DNA from: Terriglobales bacterium | GTDB taxonomy: Bacteria; Acidobacteriota; Terriglobia; Terriglobales; SCQP01 | Length of the DNA: 32,420 nucleotides | NCBI GenBank assembly: GCA_025451775.1 | Contig: JANWJU010000093.1 | Location: forward strand, 1 to 32,420 | Direction: 5' to 3' | Shown: in pieces, positions 9,779 through 17,246 of the stretch | How positions within the stretch are numbered: position 1 is the stretch's first letter | How the letters are laid out: each line of letters opens with the position of its first letter | The notes under the pieces: model-generated | Told to the model about the DNA's origin: nothing | Seen by the model: only the letters and a program-made list of their open reading frames with translations | Database searches by the model: none | Translations under genes and position numbers: made by a program

Positions 9779-10543
9779 ATGAAAACGGATCCAGACGCGG
9801 CGCTGCAAAAAATTTCAGACTGGCTGGCGGAGTTATACGGGCCGCGGCTGCAAACGCTGGTGGCCTACGGTTCGGCGGCGGGGGGCAATCACCGCCATTC
9901 ACGCTCGGACATCAACCTGCTGGCCGTGCTCGATCACCTCGATGCCGCCACGCTCGATCAGGGCACGGAGGCGCTGCGGTGGTGGACCAAGCAGGGCAAT
10001 CCGCCGGTGGTGCTGCTGTCCCGGGCGGAGCAGGACGCCACGGCGGCGTTATTTCCGATCGAGTACCTCGACATTCAGGCCCATCATCGCGTGTTGCGGG
10101 GGGAGGAGCTGTTTGCCGCGCCGCCCCACGCCGCCCAGGCGCACCGCCAGGCCGTGGAGCGGGAGCTGCGTTCGAAGCTGCTGCGGCTGCGCGGGGCGTA
10201 TACCAGCGTTGCTGGCGACGCCAAGAAAATGGAAGCGGTGCTGCACGATTCCGCCAGCGCCATCCTGACGCTGTTCCGGCACGCGTTGGTGGCGGTGGGT
10301 GAGCCGCTGCGGCTACACAAGGACGAGGTGCTGGCCGCCGCCGCCGGGCGCTTCGGCTTCGCCCCCGAGCCGTTACAGGACATTCTGCACGCCCGGCGCA
10401 CGGGCGGGCGCATCGCCGGCGGCAAGCGGGAGGCGGTGGGGAGTGTGTTTGCCGCCTATCTGGACGCCGTGCAGGCGGTTGAACGCGCCGTGCGGGAGTA
10501 TGATGGACCTCAGCACGCCCATGTCGAGCACTCAAATTCTTAA
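9779..10543 (+). CDS. MNT-type nucleotidyltransferase domain protein
   Basis: A 254-residue cytoplasmic protein. The pol-beta-like nucleotidyltransferase signature is clear near the N-terminus: YGSAAGGNHRHSRSDINLLAVL (about residues 30-51), that is G-S-x9-12-S-D-x-N, with the metal-binding Asp at about 44. The rest is helical and may be a nucleotide- or substrate-binding (HEPN-like) domain. Function is not assignable. Family members include antibiotic adenylyltransferases and MNT antitoxins that AMPylate HEPN toxins. It sits between the TPM and lemA genes and overlaps lemA by 41 bases, which is unusual for that gene pair. Confidence 0.75.
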   Translation: MKTDPDAALQKISDWLAELYGPRLQTLVAYGSAAGGNHRHSRSDINLLAVLDHLDAATLDQGTEALRWWTKQGNPPVVLLSRAEQDATAALFPIEYLDIQAHHRVLRGEELFAAPPHAAQAHRQAVERELRSKLLRLRGAYTSVAGDAKKMEAVLHDSASAILTLFRHALVAVGEPLRLHKDEVLAAAAGRFGFAPEPLQDILHARRTGGRIAGGKREAVGSVFAAYLDAVQAVERAVREYDGPQHAHVEHSNS

Positions 10544-11132
10544 TTCGCCGGGCCGCCGTTTTATCAAACCGTGGCTGATCGCCGTGATCGTGATCGTGCT
10601 GGTGATCCTTGGCGTCATCGTCAGCTTCATCGGACGCTACAACAACATGTTTCGCCTGCAGCAGCAGGTCAAACAGAGTTGGTCCCAGGTGGACGTGGAC
10701 ATCCAGCGCCGCGCCGATCTCATTCCCAACCTGGTGGCGACGGTCAAGGGTTTTGCCAAGCAGGAGCAGACCGTCATCGGCGAGGTGACTGCGGCGCGGG
10801 CCGCCCTCGGCGGCGCCCGCACGCCCAACCAGACCATGGCCGCCAATAACCAGCTGGATGGCGCGCTGAGCCGCCTGCTGGTGATTGTTGAGAACTACCC
10901 CGATCTGAAAAGCAACCAGAACTTTCTGGCGCTGCAGGACGAGCTGACCGGCACCGAGAACCGCATCGCGGTGTCGCGGCGGCAGTACAACCTGTCCATC
11001 CAGACCTACGACTCCTACATCGGCACGTTCCCCAACAGCTTGGTGGCGCACTTCAGCGGCATGACCTATAACAACGATTACTTCCAGACCGCGGCCACCA
11101 ACCGCGCGGCTCCGCCCACGGTCAGCTTTTAA
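10503..11132 (+). CDS. lemA: LemA family membrane protein
   Basis: A 209-residue protein with one N-terminal membrane helix (about residues 24-45) followed by the LemA helical domain: YNNMFRLQQQVKQSWSQVDVDIQRRADLIPNLVATVKG, then SRLLVIVENYPDLKSNQNFLALQDELTGTENRIAVSRRQYN and a C-terminal FPNSLVA segment. LemA proteins are inner-membrane proteins with long cytoplasmic or periplasmic helices of uncertain role. ATG 10503 has GGGAG four bases upstream; ATG 10521 is an alternative. The gene starts inside the end of the nucleotidyltransferase gene, implying coupled translation. Confidence 0.92.
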   Translation: MDLSTPMSSTQILNSPGRRFIKPWLIAVIVIVLVILGVIVSFIGRYNNMFRLQQQVKQSWSQVDVDIQRRADLIPNLVATVKGFAKQEQTVIGEVTAARAALGGARTPNQTMAANNQLDGALSRLLVIVENYPDLKSNQNFLALQDELTGTENRIAVSRRQYNLSIQTYDSYIGTFPNSLVAHFSGMTYNNDYFQTAATNRAAPPTVSF

Positions 11133-11181
11133 CGCGCCCCCTGGTTCGGCCCCTTGGTTCGGCGGCCTTCCGGCCCCCCTC

Positions 11182-12279
11182 ATGCGCGCCTCCCGCCCCC
11201 AACCCGCCAGCGCCAAGGGCTGGGGGCGGTGGGCAGCGTTCGTGTCCCAGCGCGCGGTGTGGGGCGCCATTTTCGCCAATCTCGTCATTGCGCTCGCCAA
11301 GTTCGATGGCTACCGCCATACCGGTAGTGCCGCCATGTTCTCCGAGGGCGTCCACTCGCTGGTGGATGCCGGCAATGGTTCCTTGCTGCTGGTGGGGCTG
11401 CGGCTGAGCCGGCGGCCAGCGGACGAGACGCATCCCTTCGGCTACGGCAAGGAGCTCTATTTCTGGACGCTCATCGTCGCCCTGCTGGTCTTCGCCTTGG
11501 GCGGCGGAATCTCGATTCTTGAAGGCGTGCTCGCGGTGCGGGCGCCGGAGTTGCTGCACGGCGTGGGGTGGAATTACGCGATCCTGGCGGTGGCGTTTGT
11601 CTTCGAGGGAAGTTCCCTGCTGGTCGCGCTGGGGCAGTTCCGCGCGGGGCAGCCGCCGGCCGAGGCAGGTGGACAGGAACCGAGCGGGCGCCCGCTGCCC
11701 GCGAACGAAGGCGGCCAAGCGAAAAGGGGCGAGCCACTGTCGATCTGGAGCGCCATCCACCGCAGCAAGGATCCGAGCACGTTCACGATTATTTTTGAGG
11801 ACAGTGCCGCTTTGGTCGGGTTGACCATCGCCTTCCTAGGGCTGTTGTCGCACCAGCTCTTTGGATGGGAGAGCGCCGACGGCGTGGCGTCGATCGCGAT
11901 CGGCGTGCTGCTGATGCTCGTGGCCCTCCTGCTGGTCAGCGAGAGCCGGGCGCTGCTGGTGGGTGAGGGCGCCGACCGGGCCACGCTGCGCCGCATCCGG
12001 CAGTTGGCGCTCGCCGATCCCGCCGTCGAGCGCGCGGGCTATCCGATGACGATGTACTTCGGCCCCCATAACGTGCTGCTGACCATGGATATTCAGTTCG
12101 GCCGGAACCTGTCGGGAACCTCGATCGAGCAGGCGGTGGACCGCGTGGAAGCGGCGATCCGCAAGCAGTTTCCCGAAGTGCGCTACATCTACCTCGAGGT
12201 GGAAGCGGTGCGCTCGGTACCGCGCGGCGAGGAGATCACGTTTCCCACGCCCGAGGAGCCGCCCCCGAGCCTGGAATGA
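11182..12279 (+). CDS. Cation diffusion facilitator (CDF) family metal transporter with an in-frame repeat insert
   Basis: A 365-residue member of the CDF family, exporting Zn2+, Co2+ or similar ions by proton exchange. TM segments surround HSLVDAGN (about 58-65, metal site in TM2) and FEDSAALVG (about 205-213, TM5, with Glu-Asp in place of the common HxxxD). The HPFGYGKELYFW motif between TM2 and TM3 and a C-terminal ferredoxin-like domain are typical. Relatives usually go from the TM4 end to the SxW...SKDP helix within about 10-15 residues. Here an extra segment (about 163-188) rich in Gly, Pro and Glu intervenes. It is encoded by DNA matching the dispersed repeat seen elsewhere in this window. 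The insert lies in a cytoplasmic loop, so the protein probably still functions. Confidence 0.88.
   Translation: MRASRPQPASAKGWGRWAAFVSQRAVWGAIFANLVIALAKFDGYRHTGSAAMFSEGVHSLVDAGNGSLLLVGLRLSRRPADETHPFGYGKELYFWTLIVALLVFALGGGISILEGVLAVRAPELLHGVGWNYAILAVAFVFEGSSLLVALGQFRAGQPPAEAGGQEPSGRPLPANEGGQAKRGEPLSIWSAIHRSKDPSTFTIIFEDSAALVGLTIAFLGLLSHQLFGWESADGVASIAIGVLLMLVALLLVSESRALLVGEGADRATLRRIRQLALADPAVERAGYPMTMYFGPHNVLLTMDIQFGRNLSGTSIEQAVDRVEAAIRKQFPEVRYIYLEVEAVRSVPRGEEITFPTPEEPPPSLE
11701..11738 (+). repeat. Dispersed repeat, diverged copy inside the CDF transporter gene
   Basis: Bases 11719-11738 match the repeat core (gcgaaaag followed by the gagccact end) at 19 of 20 positions, compared with the intergenic copy at 24943-24983. 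The upstream part is more diverged. The copy keeps the reading frame and is translated as part of an extra cytoplasmic loop (GGQAKRGEPL). Confidence 0.7.
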
Positions 12280-12295
12280 TCTTAATGGAAGGCGA

Positions 12296-12326
12296 GATCC
12301 CGTGTGGGACAGGACGCTGCGGGATC
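12296..12326. terminator. Hairpin between convergent CDF and PIN genes
   Basis: GATCCCG at 12296-12302 pairs with CGGGATC at 12320-12326, leaving a 17-base loop. It lies in the 50-base gap between two convergent stop codons and could serve both strands. No T-run follows, so it is at best a weak intrinsic terminator. Confidence 0.4.
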
Positions 12327-12329
12327 GGC

Positions 12330-12731
12330 TTAGGCTGGAAACGGCGCCACGATGCGCACGTTCAACTCCCGCTGGAGCCGGTGGAAATCGGCTTGGTTGC
12401 GCGTGATCAGGGTCGCCTGTAAACGCGCGCACTGCGCTGCCAGCAACGCATCGTTCCAGAACGAGCGCGATTTGGCGCCCGCCACTTCCAAGCGGGCCAG
12501 TGCCGCCGCTGCGGCCATCCAATCTTCATGCGCCGGCGCCAGCGCCGGTCCACTGAATGTCATGGCCTGCTCGGTCGCCAGGAGTTGGGCCGGCGCCTTG
12601 CCCAAAAGGATCTCGGCCACAACCACGCTGCTCACCGCCAAAGAGTGTGCCTTGGCGAAGTTCCTAAAATGTGTTCTGAATTCCGGGTCGTTCACCGCAT
12701 CCACATAGACGTTGGTGTCGGCGAAGATCAT
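12330..12731 (-). CDS. vapC: PIN-domain toxin, VapC type
   Basis: A 133-residue PIN-domain protein, normal VapC size. Acidic residues of the predicted RNase site are visible: Asp5 in ADTNVYVD, Glu at about 40 in VVVAEILLG, Asp at about 92 in FWNDALLAAQC, and Asp at about 114 in TRNQADFHRL. VapC toxins cut tRNA or rRNA when freed from VapB. The gene starts 12 bases after the stop of the RHH-like antitoxin gene, the standard antitoxin-first order. The specific RNA target cannot be predicted. Confidence 0.88.
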   Translation of the reverse strand: MIFADTNVYVDAVNDPEFRTHFRNFAKAHSLAVSSVVVAEILLGKAPAQLLATEQAMTFSGPALAPAHEDWMAAAAALARLEVAGAKSRSFWNDALLAAQCARLQATLITRNQADFHRLQRELNVRIVAPFPA

Positions 12732-12743
12732 CGGTCGAGTCGA

Positions 12744-12941
12744 TTATGTGTCGATGCGCGTGGTATCGATCGGGCCCAAGCGCGCCAGCATTTCCAGGCC
12801 CTCGATGAAGCGCTGCCGGCGCACGACTTCCTCCAGCGCTTGTTTGACGGCTTCGGTGTCGTTGCGTGCCCCTAGAAGCCGCCGCGCCTGATCCAGCAGC
12901 GTTTGGTCGATCAGCATCGTCTTTTTGCGGACCCGTATCAT
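12744..12941 (-). CDS. vapB: VapB-like ribbon-helix-helix antitoxin
   Basis: A 65-residue protein. The beta-strand segment RKKTMLIDQTLLDQARRLLG followed by the helix ARNDTEAVKQALEEVVRRQR is the pattern of RHH antitoxins of the VapB/DUF2191 group. The C-terminal part (FIEGLEMLARLGPI) would wrap the toxin. It would neutralise the adjacent PIN toxin and autorepress the operon. ATG 12941 lies eight bases after a perfect TATAAT box with no ribosome-binding site, so the mRNA may be leaderless. It begins 27 bases after the xseA stop. Confidence 0.85.
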   Translation of the reverse strand: MIRVRKKTMLIDQTLLDQARRLLGARNDTEAVKQALEEVVRRQRFIEGLEMLARLGPIDTTRIDT

Positions 12942-12942
12942 T

Positions 12943-12957
12943 CGTATGAATTATACG
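12943..12957 (-). promoter_or_regulatory. vapBC promoter and candidate operator
   Basis: On the minus strand TATAAT occupies 12955-12950, eight bases before ATG 12941. It is embedded in an inverted repeat CGTAT-N5-ATACG at 12943-12957. TACGGT is also directly repeated at 12954-12959 and 12963-12968. RHH antitoxins normally bind such short palindromes over the -10 box. No good -35 is visible. Confidence 0.6.
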
Positions 12958-12968
12958 GTAAATACGGT

Positions 12969-14354
12969 TCACGACGAGTGGCGGCGGGCTTGGGCGTCGA
13001 GCCAGCCGGAGGCGAAGCGGATGCGGAGCGGGTCGCCGTCGGCGAAGGCGTCGGGGCGGGTGGCGAGGGCGCCGTGGGCGTCGTAGACGAGGGTGTAGCC
13101 GCGCTCGAGTAAATGCAGGGGGTTGCGCTCGGCGAGCAGGGCGGCGAAGGCGTCGAGCTGGTGGCGGCGGGTGGTTTGGCGCAGGCGCCAGGCGGCGGCG
13201 AGGGAGTGCTCGGCAGTTTCCACCAGGGTGCGGGTCTGGCGCACGGCGGCGCGAACGTCGCGGTGGTGGACGCGGGCAGCGGCGGCCGCAAGGCGCTCGC
13301 GGCTGGCGTGCAGGCGGCGCTGCACCAGCGCGCTCAGGCGGTAGCTGAGCTCATCGGTGAGTTGGGCGCGCCGGGCGAGTTTTTGCCGCAGGGCGTGGAA
13401 GGCGCGGTGGGCGGCCCAGTCCTCGATCCTTTGGCGGCGGCGCAGCAGGCGGTAGCGCATGCACTGATGGAGATGGCGGGCTGAGGCGGACAGTTCACGT
13501 TCCCAATCGGCGCGCGGGCGGATGGCCAGCTCCGCCGCCGCGGTGGGGGTGGGGGCGCGCAGATCGGCGACGAAGTCGGCGATGGTGAAATCGGTTTCGT
13601 GGCCGACGCCGGAGATGAGCGGCATGGGGAGGCGGGTGATGGCGCGGGCCACGGCCTCCTCGTTGAAAGGCCACAGGTCTTCGAGTGAGCCGCCGCCCCG
13701 CGCCAGGATCACGACATCAACCCAGTCCGGCGTTCCCGGTGACTGGGCGGCGAAGTAGTCGAGCGCGGCGCAGATTTCGCCCGCGGCGGCGTCGCCCTGC
13801 ACCGCGACCGGGTAGAGGCGCACGGCGAGGCCGGGGAAGCGGCGGGTGAGGGTGTGGATGATGTCGGCGACAGCTGCGCCACGGGGCGAGGTGATGACGC
13901 CGATACGCCGCGGCAGCAGCGGCAGCGGGCGTTTGCGCTCGGGGAGGAACAGGCCCTCGGCGGCGAGCTTGTCTTTCAACTGTTCGAAGGCGAGCTGCAG
14001 GCCGCCGCGGCCCATGGGCTCGACGTGCTCGACGTAGCACTGCAGCTCGCCCCGGGCTTCATAGACGCTCAACCGTCCGCGGACGATGACCTGCAAGCCG
14101 TCGTGGAGTTTGAACTTCAGGTAGCGGGCTTGGGCAGCGAACATCGCGGCGCGGAGCTGAGCGTGGCCGTCCTTGAGGGTGAAGTAGCAGTGGCGGGAGG
14201 CGGCTTGGTGAAAGTTCGAGATCTCGCCCTCGATCCAGACGTCGAAGAACTCCCGCTCGAGGCCGTCCTTCAGTTTGGCCAGCACCGCCGAGACGGTCCA
14301 CACCCGGCGCGGCGGCGGGAACGCGAAACTCGCCTGCTCGGACGGATCCCCCAT
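12969..14354 (-). CDS. xseA: Exodeoxyribonuclease VII large subunit
   Basis: A 461-residue protein, typical XseA length. An N-terminal OB-fold (about 15-115: [24 protein letters not shown]) is followed by the catalytic domain with [34 protein letters not shown], and [25 protein letters not shown], then a long helical region (about 290-410). With XseB it degrades single-stranded DNA into oligonucleotides in repair. XseB is not seen nearby. The start ATG 14354 has no strong ribosome-binding site and is 23 bases from the divergent hydrolase start. The stop lies 27 bases before vapB. Confidence 0.95.
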   Translation of the reverse strand: MGDPSEQASFAFPPPRRVWTVSAVLAKLKDGLEREFFDVWIEGEISNFHQAASRHCYFTLKDGHAQLRAAMFAAQARYLKFKLHDGLQVIVRGRLSVYEARGELQCYVEHVEPMGRGGLQLAFEQLKDKLAAEGLFLPERKRPLPLLPRRIGVITSPRGAAVADIIHTLTRRFPGLAVRLYPVAVQGDAAAGEICAALDYFAAQSPGTPDWVDVVILARGGGSLEDLWPFNEEAVARAITRLPMPLISGVGHETDFTIADFVADLRAPTPTAAAELAIRPRADWERELSASARHLHQCMRYRLLRRRQRIEDWAAHRAFHALRQKLARRAQLTDELSYRLSALVQRRLHASRERLAAAAARVHHRDVRAAVRQTRTLVETAEHSLAAAWRLRQTTRRHQLDAFAALLAERNPLHLLERGYTLVYDAHGALATRPDAFADGDPLRIRFASGWLDAQARRHSS

Positions 14355-14377
14355 GCAGGCATGGTATCAATAGTGAA

Positions 14378-15358
14378 GTGAGCCTGCCTTTTCCGTATCC
14401 CGGCCGGATGTATGGCGTTGGCGGACGCAGGCTGCACGTTGATTTTCACCCCGGTCCTGCCGGGGCGCCCACGGGGGCGCCGACGGTCGTGTTCGAGGCG
14501 GCGTTGGGCGCCTCGTCGCTGGGATGGATGTTCGTCGAGCGGCAGGTGCGGGCGTTCGCGGCCACCGTCGCCTATGACCGTGCCGGTTTGGGGTGGAGCG
14601 AGCCGGGACCGCGGACCCAGGATCTGCCGGCGGCGGTGGCGGAGCTGGAAGGCGTGCTGCAAGCGGCGGCGCCATCCGGGCCGCTGGTGCTGGTGGGGCA
14701 CTCCTATGGGGCGTTGATCGTCCGCTATTATGTGGCGCTGCATCCGGAGCGGGTGGCGGGGTTGGTGCTGGTGGATCCGCCGGGGCTGGAGGAGTGGGCG
14801 CATCCGGACGCTGCGCATGTGGCCAAGCTGGAAACCGGTATCCGGCTGGCGCGGCGAGGGGGATGGGCGGCGCGGTGCGGGGCGGCAAGGTTCGTCGCGT
14901 GGCTGATCGGGATTGGGGCCTTGGAGTTGGCGGCACGGTGCGCAGTGGTGGTCAGCGGCGGCAAACTCAGAGAGCCGAGCGACTTCAACTTCACCCCCGC
15001 CATGCTGTTGCCGCCCGACGCCAAGCCCATCATGCGCTGGTTCTGGACGCGGCCCTGCTTTTACGACGCGCTGGTCAGCCAGATGGAGGCGCTGCCGGAG
15101 GCGGCGCGGCTGGTGGCGCAGGCGCCGCCCTTGGCAGAGATGCCGCTGGCCGTGCTCTCGGCCGCCGACACGCCGCCGGTGCAGGCCGCCGAGCATGAAC
15201 GCGCCGCCCGCCAATCGCGCCGCGGACAGCACTTGGCCGCCCGCGCCAGCGGCCACTGGATTCCGATCGAGGAGCCGGAGACGGTCATTGCGGCGGTGCG
15301 CTCCCTGGTGGCGCAGGCGGTGGAAATGCGGTATGATGGCTCCAAGTCAGCCTTATGA
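14378..15358 (+). CDS. Alpha/beta hydrolase
   Basis: A 326-residue alpha/beta-hydrolase fold protein. The nucleophile elbow is GHSYGA (Ser109 from the GTG start), preceded by [10 protein letters not shown] (oxyanion/strand 4 region). The catalytic His is in [12 protein letters not shown] (His293), and an Asp in the segment VLSAADTPP is the likely acid. The substrate is unknown; related proteins are esterases or lipases. GTG 14378 keeps the segment before [11 protein letters not shown] that is common in relatives; ATG 14408 is an alternative. Its stop codon overlaps the start of the polycysteine ORF (ATGA), although their functions are probably unrelated. Confidence 0.85.
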   Translation: MSLPFPYPGRMYGVGGRRLHVDFHPGPAGAPTGAPTVVFEAALGASSLGWMFVERQVRAFAATVAYDRAGLGWSEPGPRTQDLPAAVAELEGVLQAAAPSGPLVLVGHSYGALIVRYYVALHPERVAGLVLVDPPGLEEWAHPDAAHVAKLETGIRLARRGGWAARCGAARFVAWLIGIGALELAARCAVVVSGGKLREPSDFNFTPAMLLPPDAKPIMRWFWTRPCFYDALVSQMEALPEAARLVAQAPPLAEMPLAVLSAADTPPVQAAEHERAARQSRRGQHLAARASGHWIPIEEPETVIAAVRSLVAQAVEMRYDGSKSAL

Positions 15359-15435
15359 TCACCCCGAGTCTCAACTGTTGTTGTTGCTGCTGTCGCCCGG
15401 CGTGTACGCGCGGCGCCGGCGCCTGCTCGGTTTGA
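15355..15435 (+). CDS. Polycysteine leader peptide (candidate cysteine attenuator)
   Basis: A 26-codon [23 protein letters not shown], then AGACSV and a stop. Eight of 26 residues are Cys and six are consecutive (15376-15393, using both TGT and TGC). It starts in an ATGA overlap with the hydrolase stop and ends 117 bases before the sulfite/nitrite reductase. A TATGAT box at 15332-15337 would place a transcript start about ten bases before the ATG. A run of codons for the pathway's end product directly upstream of biosynthetic genes is the hallmark of translational attenuation, and polycysteine leaders upstream of sulfur genes are known in mycobacteria. The peptide is probably regulatory only. 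Chance cannot be fully excluded without conservation data. Confidence 0.8.
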   Translation: MITPSLNCCCCCCRPACTRGAGACSV

Positions 15436-15436
15436 T

Positions 15437-15482
15437 CTGATTCGCTGTCTCCCGCCTTTAGTATTTTCCGACAGAGCATCAG
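15437..15482 (+). promoter_or_regulatory. Stem-loop just after the polycysteine ORF
   Basis: CTGAT (15437-15441) pairs with ATCAG (15478-15482) and CTGTC (15445-15449) with GACAG (15470-15474), separated by a small internal loop and closing a 20-base apical loop. The stem begins two bases after the leader stop, where a ribosome stalled on the Cys codons versus one at the stop would leave different RNA free to fold. A second weaker pairing, ACCGA 15484-15488 with TCGGT 15509-15513, follows. Confidence 0.55.
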
Positions 15483-15525
15483 AACCGAGAAGCCGCCGCC
15501 GACTTTGATCGGTCCGGTGAGGTAT

Positions 15526-15549
15526 TACTTTTAAGCTCTACTTTTAAGC
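15526..15549 (+). repeat. Direct repeat TACTTTTAAGC before the reductase start
   Basis: The 11-mer occurs at 15526-15536 and 15539-15549, immediately before ATG 15553. It takes the place where a ribosome-binding site would be expected; none is visible. It may be a promoter or protein-binding element or a small duplication. Confidence 0.5.
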
Positions 15550-15552
15550 CCT

Positions 15553-17241
15553 ATGACCCAGCCACCTGTAGCCGAGACTCTCATTCAGCGCCACGAGCGC
15601 ATCAAGCGCGAGCAGAACCCGTGGGAGGAGCTGCCGCGGCTGTTCACGGCGTTTCGCAGCGGCATCGGCGCGATCGGCAGGGCCGACATTGGGACCCGGT
15701 TGCGTTGGTGGGGGCTGTACACGCAGGGCGATGGGGAAGGCGCCTTTGGCGGCGCCGCCCCGTATTTCATGATGCGCGTGCGCATCCCCAACGGGTTGCT
15801 GACCGCCGCCCAGCTCTCCACCGTGGCCGGCATCTCGCGGCGCTGGGGGCGCGGACTCGCCGACGTCACCGTGCGGCAGAATATCCAGTTGCACTGGATC
15901 GACTCCGAAAATATCCCCGACATCTTTCACACCCTCTGGGAGGCGGGCCTGACCACGCAGTCGGCGTGCGGTGACGATCCCCGCAACCTCACCGGCTGCC
16001 CGCTGGCGGGATTCGATCCGACCGAGTACGTGGATGCCAGCCCGCTGACCACGGCCACCAACAAGATGCTGCTGGCCGGCAGCGACTTTTATAACCTGCC
16101 GCGCAAGTACAAGGTGTGCATCGTCGGCTGCCGGCAATGGTGCCCCAACCCGGAGATCAACGATGTGGCGTTTACCGCCTTTCCGCGCGCCGCGGGCGAC
16201 GAGGGGCCGGTGTGGTTCGGTTTGCGCATCGGCGGCGGGTTGTCGAACACGCCGTTTTTGGCGGTGCCGATGCCGGTCAAAGTGGCCTGGGATGAGGTGG
16301 TGCCGGTGACGCGCGCCATCACCGAGCTGTTCCGCGACAGCCAGGAGTTGCGGCAGAACCGGGGCCATGCGCGCTTGAAGTTTCTCTTCATCCGGCATAA
16401 ATGGACGGCGGAGAAGTTTTTGGCGGAGACCGAGCGCCGGCTGGGGTATGAGCTGCATCGTTCCGAGCCCGACCCGCCGCCGCCGCCGGTGTTCCGCGAC
16501 CACTTGGGCGTGCACCAGCAGAAGCAGCCGGGTTTGTACTACGTGGGGCTGAGCGTGCTGCGGGGCCGGGTCAACGCCGATCAGCTTGATGCGGTGGCGG
16601 AGGCGGCGGCGCGGTGGGGCGGTGGGGAAGTCCGGACCACGGCGCAGCAGGGCATCGTCATTCCTCATGTTCCGGAGGCCAACGTCGAGGCGTTGGTGGC
16701 GCACTTGGGACGGCACGAACTTCCGGTGGACGCCAGCACCTTCCGGCGCGGCGTGATGAGCTGCACCGGCCGGGAGTTCTGCAAGCTGGCGGTGGTGGAG
16801 ACCAAGGCGTTTGCCAGCACGCTGGTGAACGAGTTGGAGCGGCGGATGCCGGATTTTCCGCTGCCGCTGAGCATCAACTTGAACGGCTGCCCCAACTCCT
16901 GCGGCCAGCACTGGACCGCCGACGTCGGATTGCAGGGTTCGCGGGTGAAGACGCCCGAGGGCACCGCCGATGGCTTTGACGTCTACCTGGGCGGCGGCTT
17001 GGGCGCGGGGGCGCGGCTGTCGAAGAAAACCCTGGGGCGGGTGCTGGCGACGGAGTTGCCCGATCGGCTGGAATCGCTGTTCCGGCACTTCCAGGCGCAG
17101 CGGCTCGAGGGGGAGATCTTCCGCGATTTTGTAGAACGTCAGGGCACGGCCGAACTCGAGAAGGTGCTGGGCACGCTGCCGGCGGCGGAGATGCCCGTCC
17201 GCGGGCACGACGACTTTGTGCCCATAGGCGAGATCGTTTAG
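15553..17241 (+). CDS. sir: Siroheme [4Fe-4S] assimilatory sulfite/nitrite reductase
   Basis: A 562-residue, ferredoxin-type NirA/Sir family enzyme. It performs six-electron reduction of sulfite to sulfide (or nitrite to ammonia). The cluster and siroheme cysteines are Cys404 and Cys410 (CTGREFC) and Cys446 and Cys450 (NGCPNSC). Two NIR_SIR ferredoxin-like half domains (about 60-135 and 325-390) each precede a catalytic domain. GLYTQ and NLTGCPLAG contain the Tyr and Cys that are cross-linked in the mycobacterial sulfite-reducing enzyme; whether the link forms here is inference. The upstream polycysteine leader and the downstream siroheme-synthesis gene favour sulfite as substrate. The stop is five bases before the next ATG. 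Confidence 0.92.
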   Translation: MTQPPVAETLIQRHERIKREQNPWEELPRLFTAFRSGIGAIGRADIGTRLRWWGLYTQGDGEGAFGGAAPYFMMRVRIPNGLLTAAQLSTVAGISRRWGRGLADVTVRQNIQLHWIDSENIPDIFHTLWEAGLTTQSACGDDPRNLTGCPLAGFDPTEYVDASPLTTATNKMLLAGSDFYNLPRKYKVCIVGCRQWCPNPEINDVAFTAFPRAAGDEGPVWFGLRIGGGLSNTPFLAVPMPVKVAWDEVVPVTRAITELFRDSQELRQNRGHARLKFLFIRHKWTAEKFLAETERRLGYELHRSEPDPPPPPVFRDHLGVHQQKQPGLYYVGLSVLRGRVNADQLDAVAEAAARWGGGEVRTTAQQGIVIPHVPEANVEALVAHLGRHELPVDASTFRRGVMSCTGREFCKLAVVETKAFASTLVNELERRMPDFPLPLSINLNGCPNSCGQHWTADVGLQGSRVKTPEGTADGFDVYLGGGLGAGARLSKKTLGRVLATELPDRLESLFRHFQAQRLEGEIFRDFVERQGTAELEKVLGTLPAAEMPVRGHDDFVPIGEIV

Positions 17242-17246
17242 GGGCC

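Noticed and set aside
15436-15552. A riboswitch (SAM or cobalamin) upstream of the reductase
   Set aside because: No conserved riboswitch core is visible in the 117 bases; the Cys-run ORF explains control better.
15544-17208. 554-residue open frame antisense to the reductase
   Set aside because: It is a shadow of the high-GC reductase gene, rich in Arg/His/Gln/Pro, with no motif or start context; the plus strand has clear family motifs.
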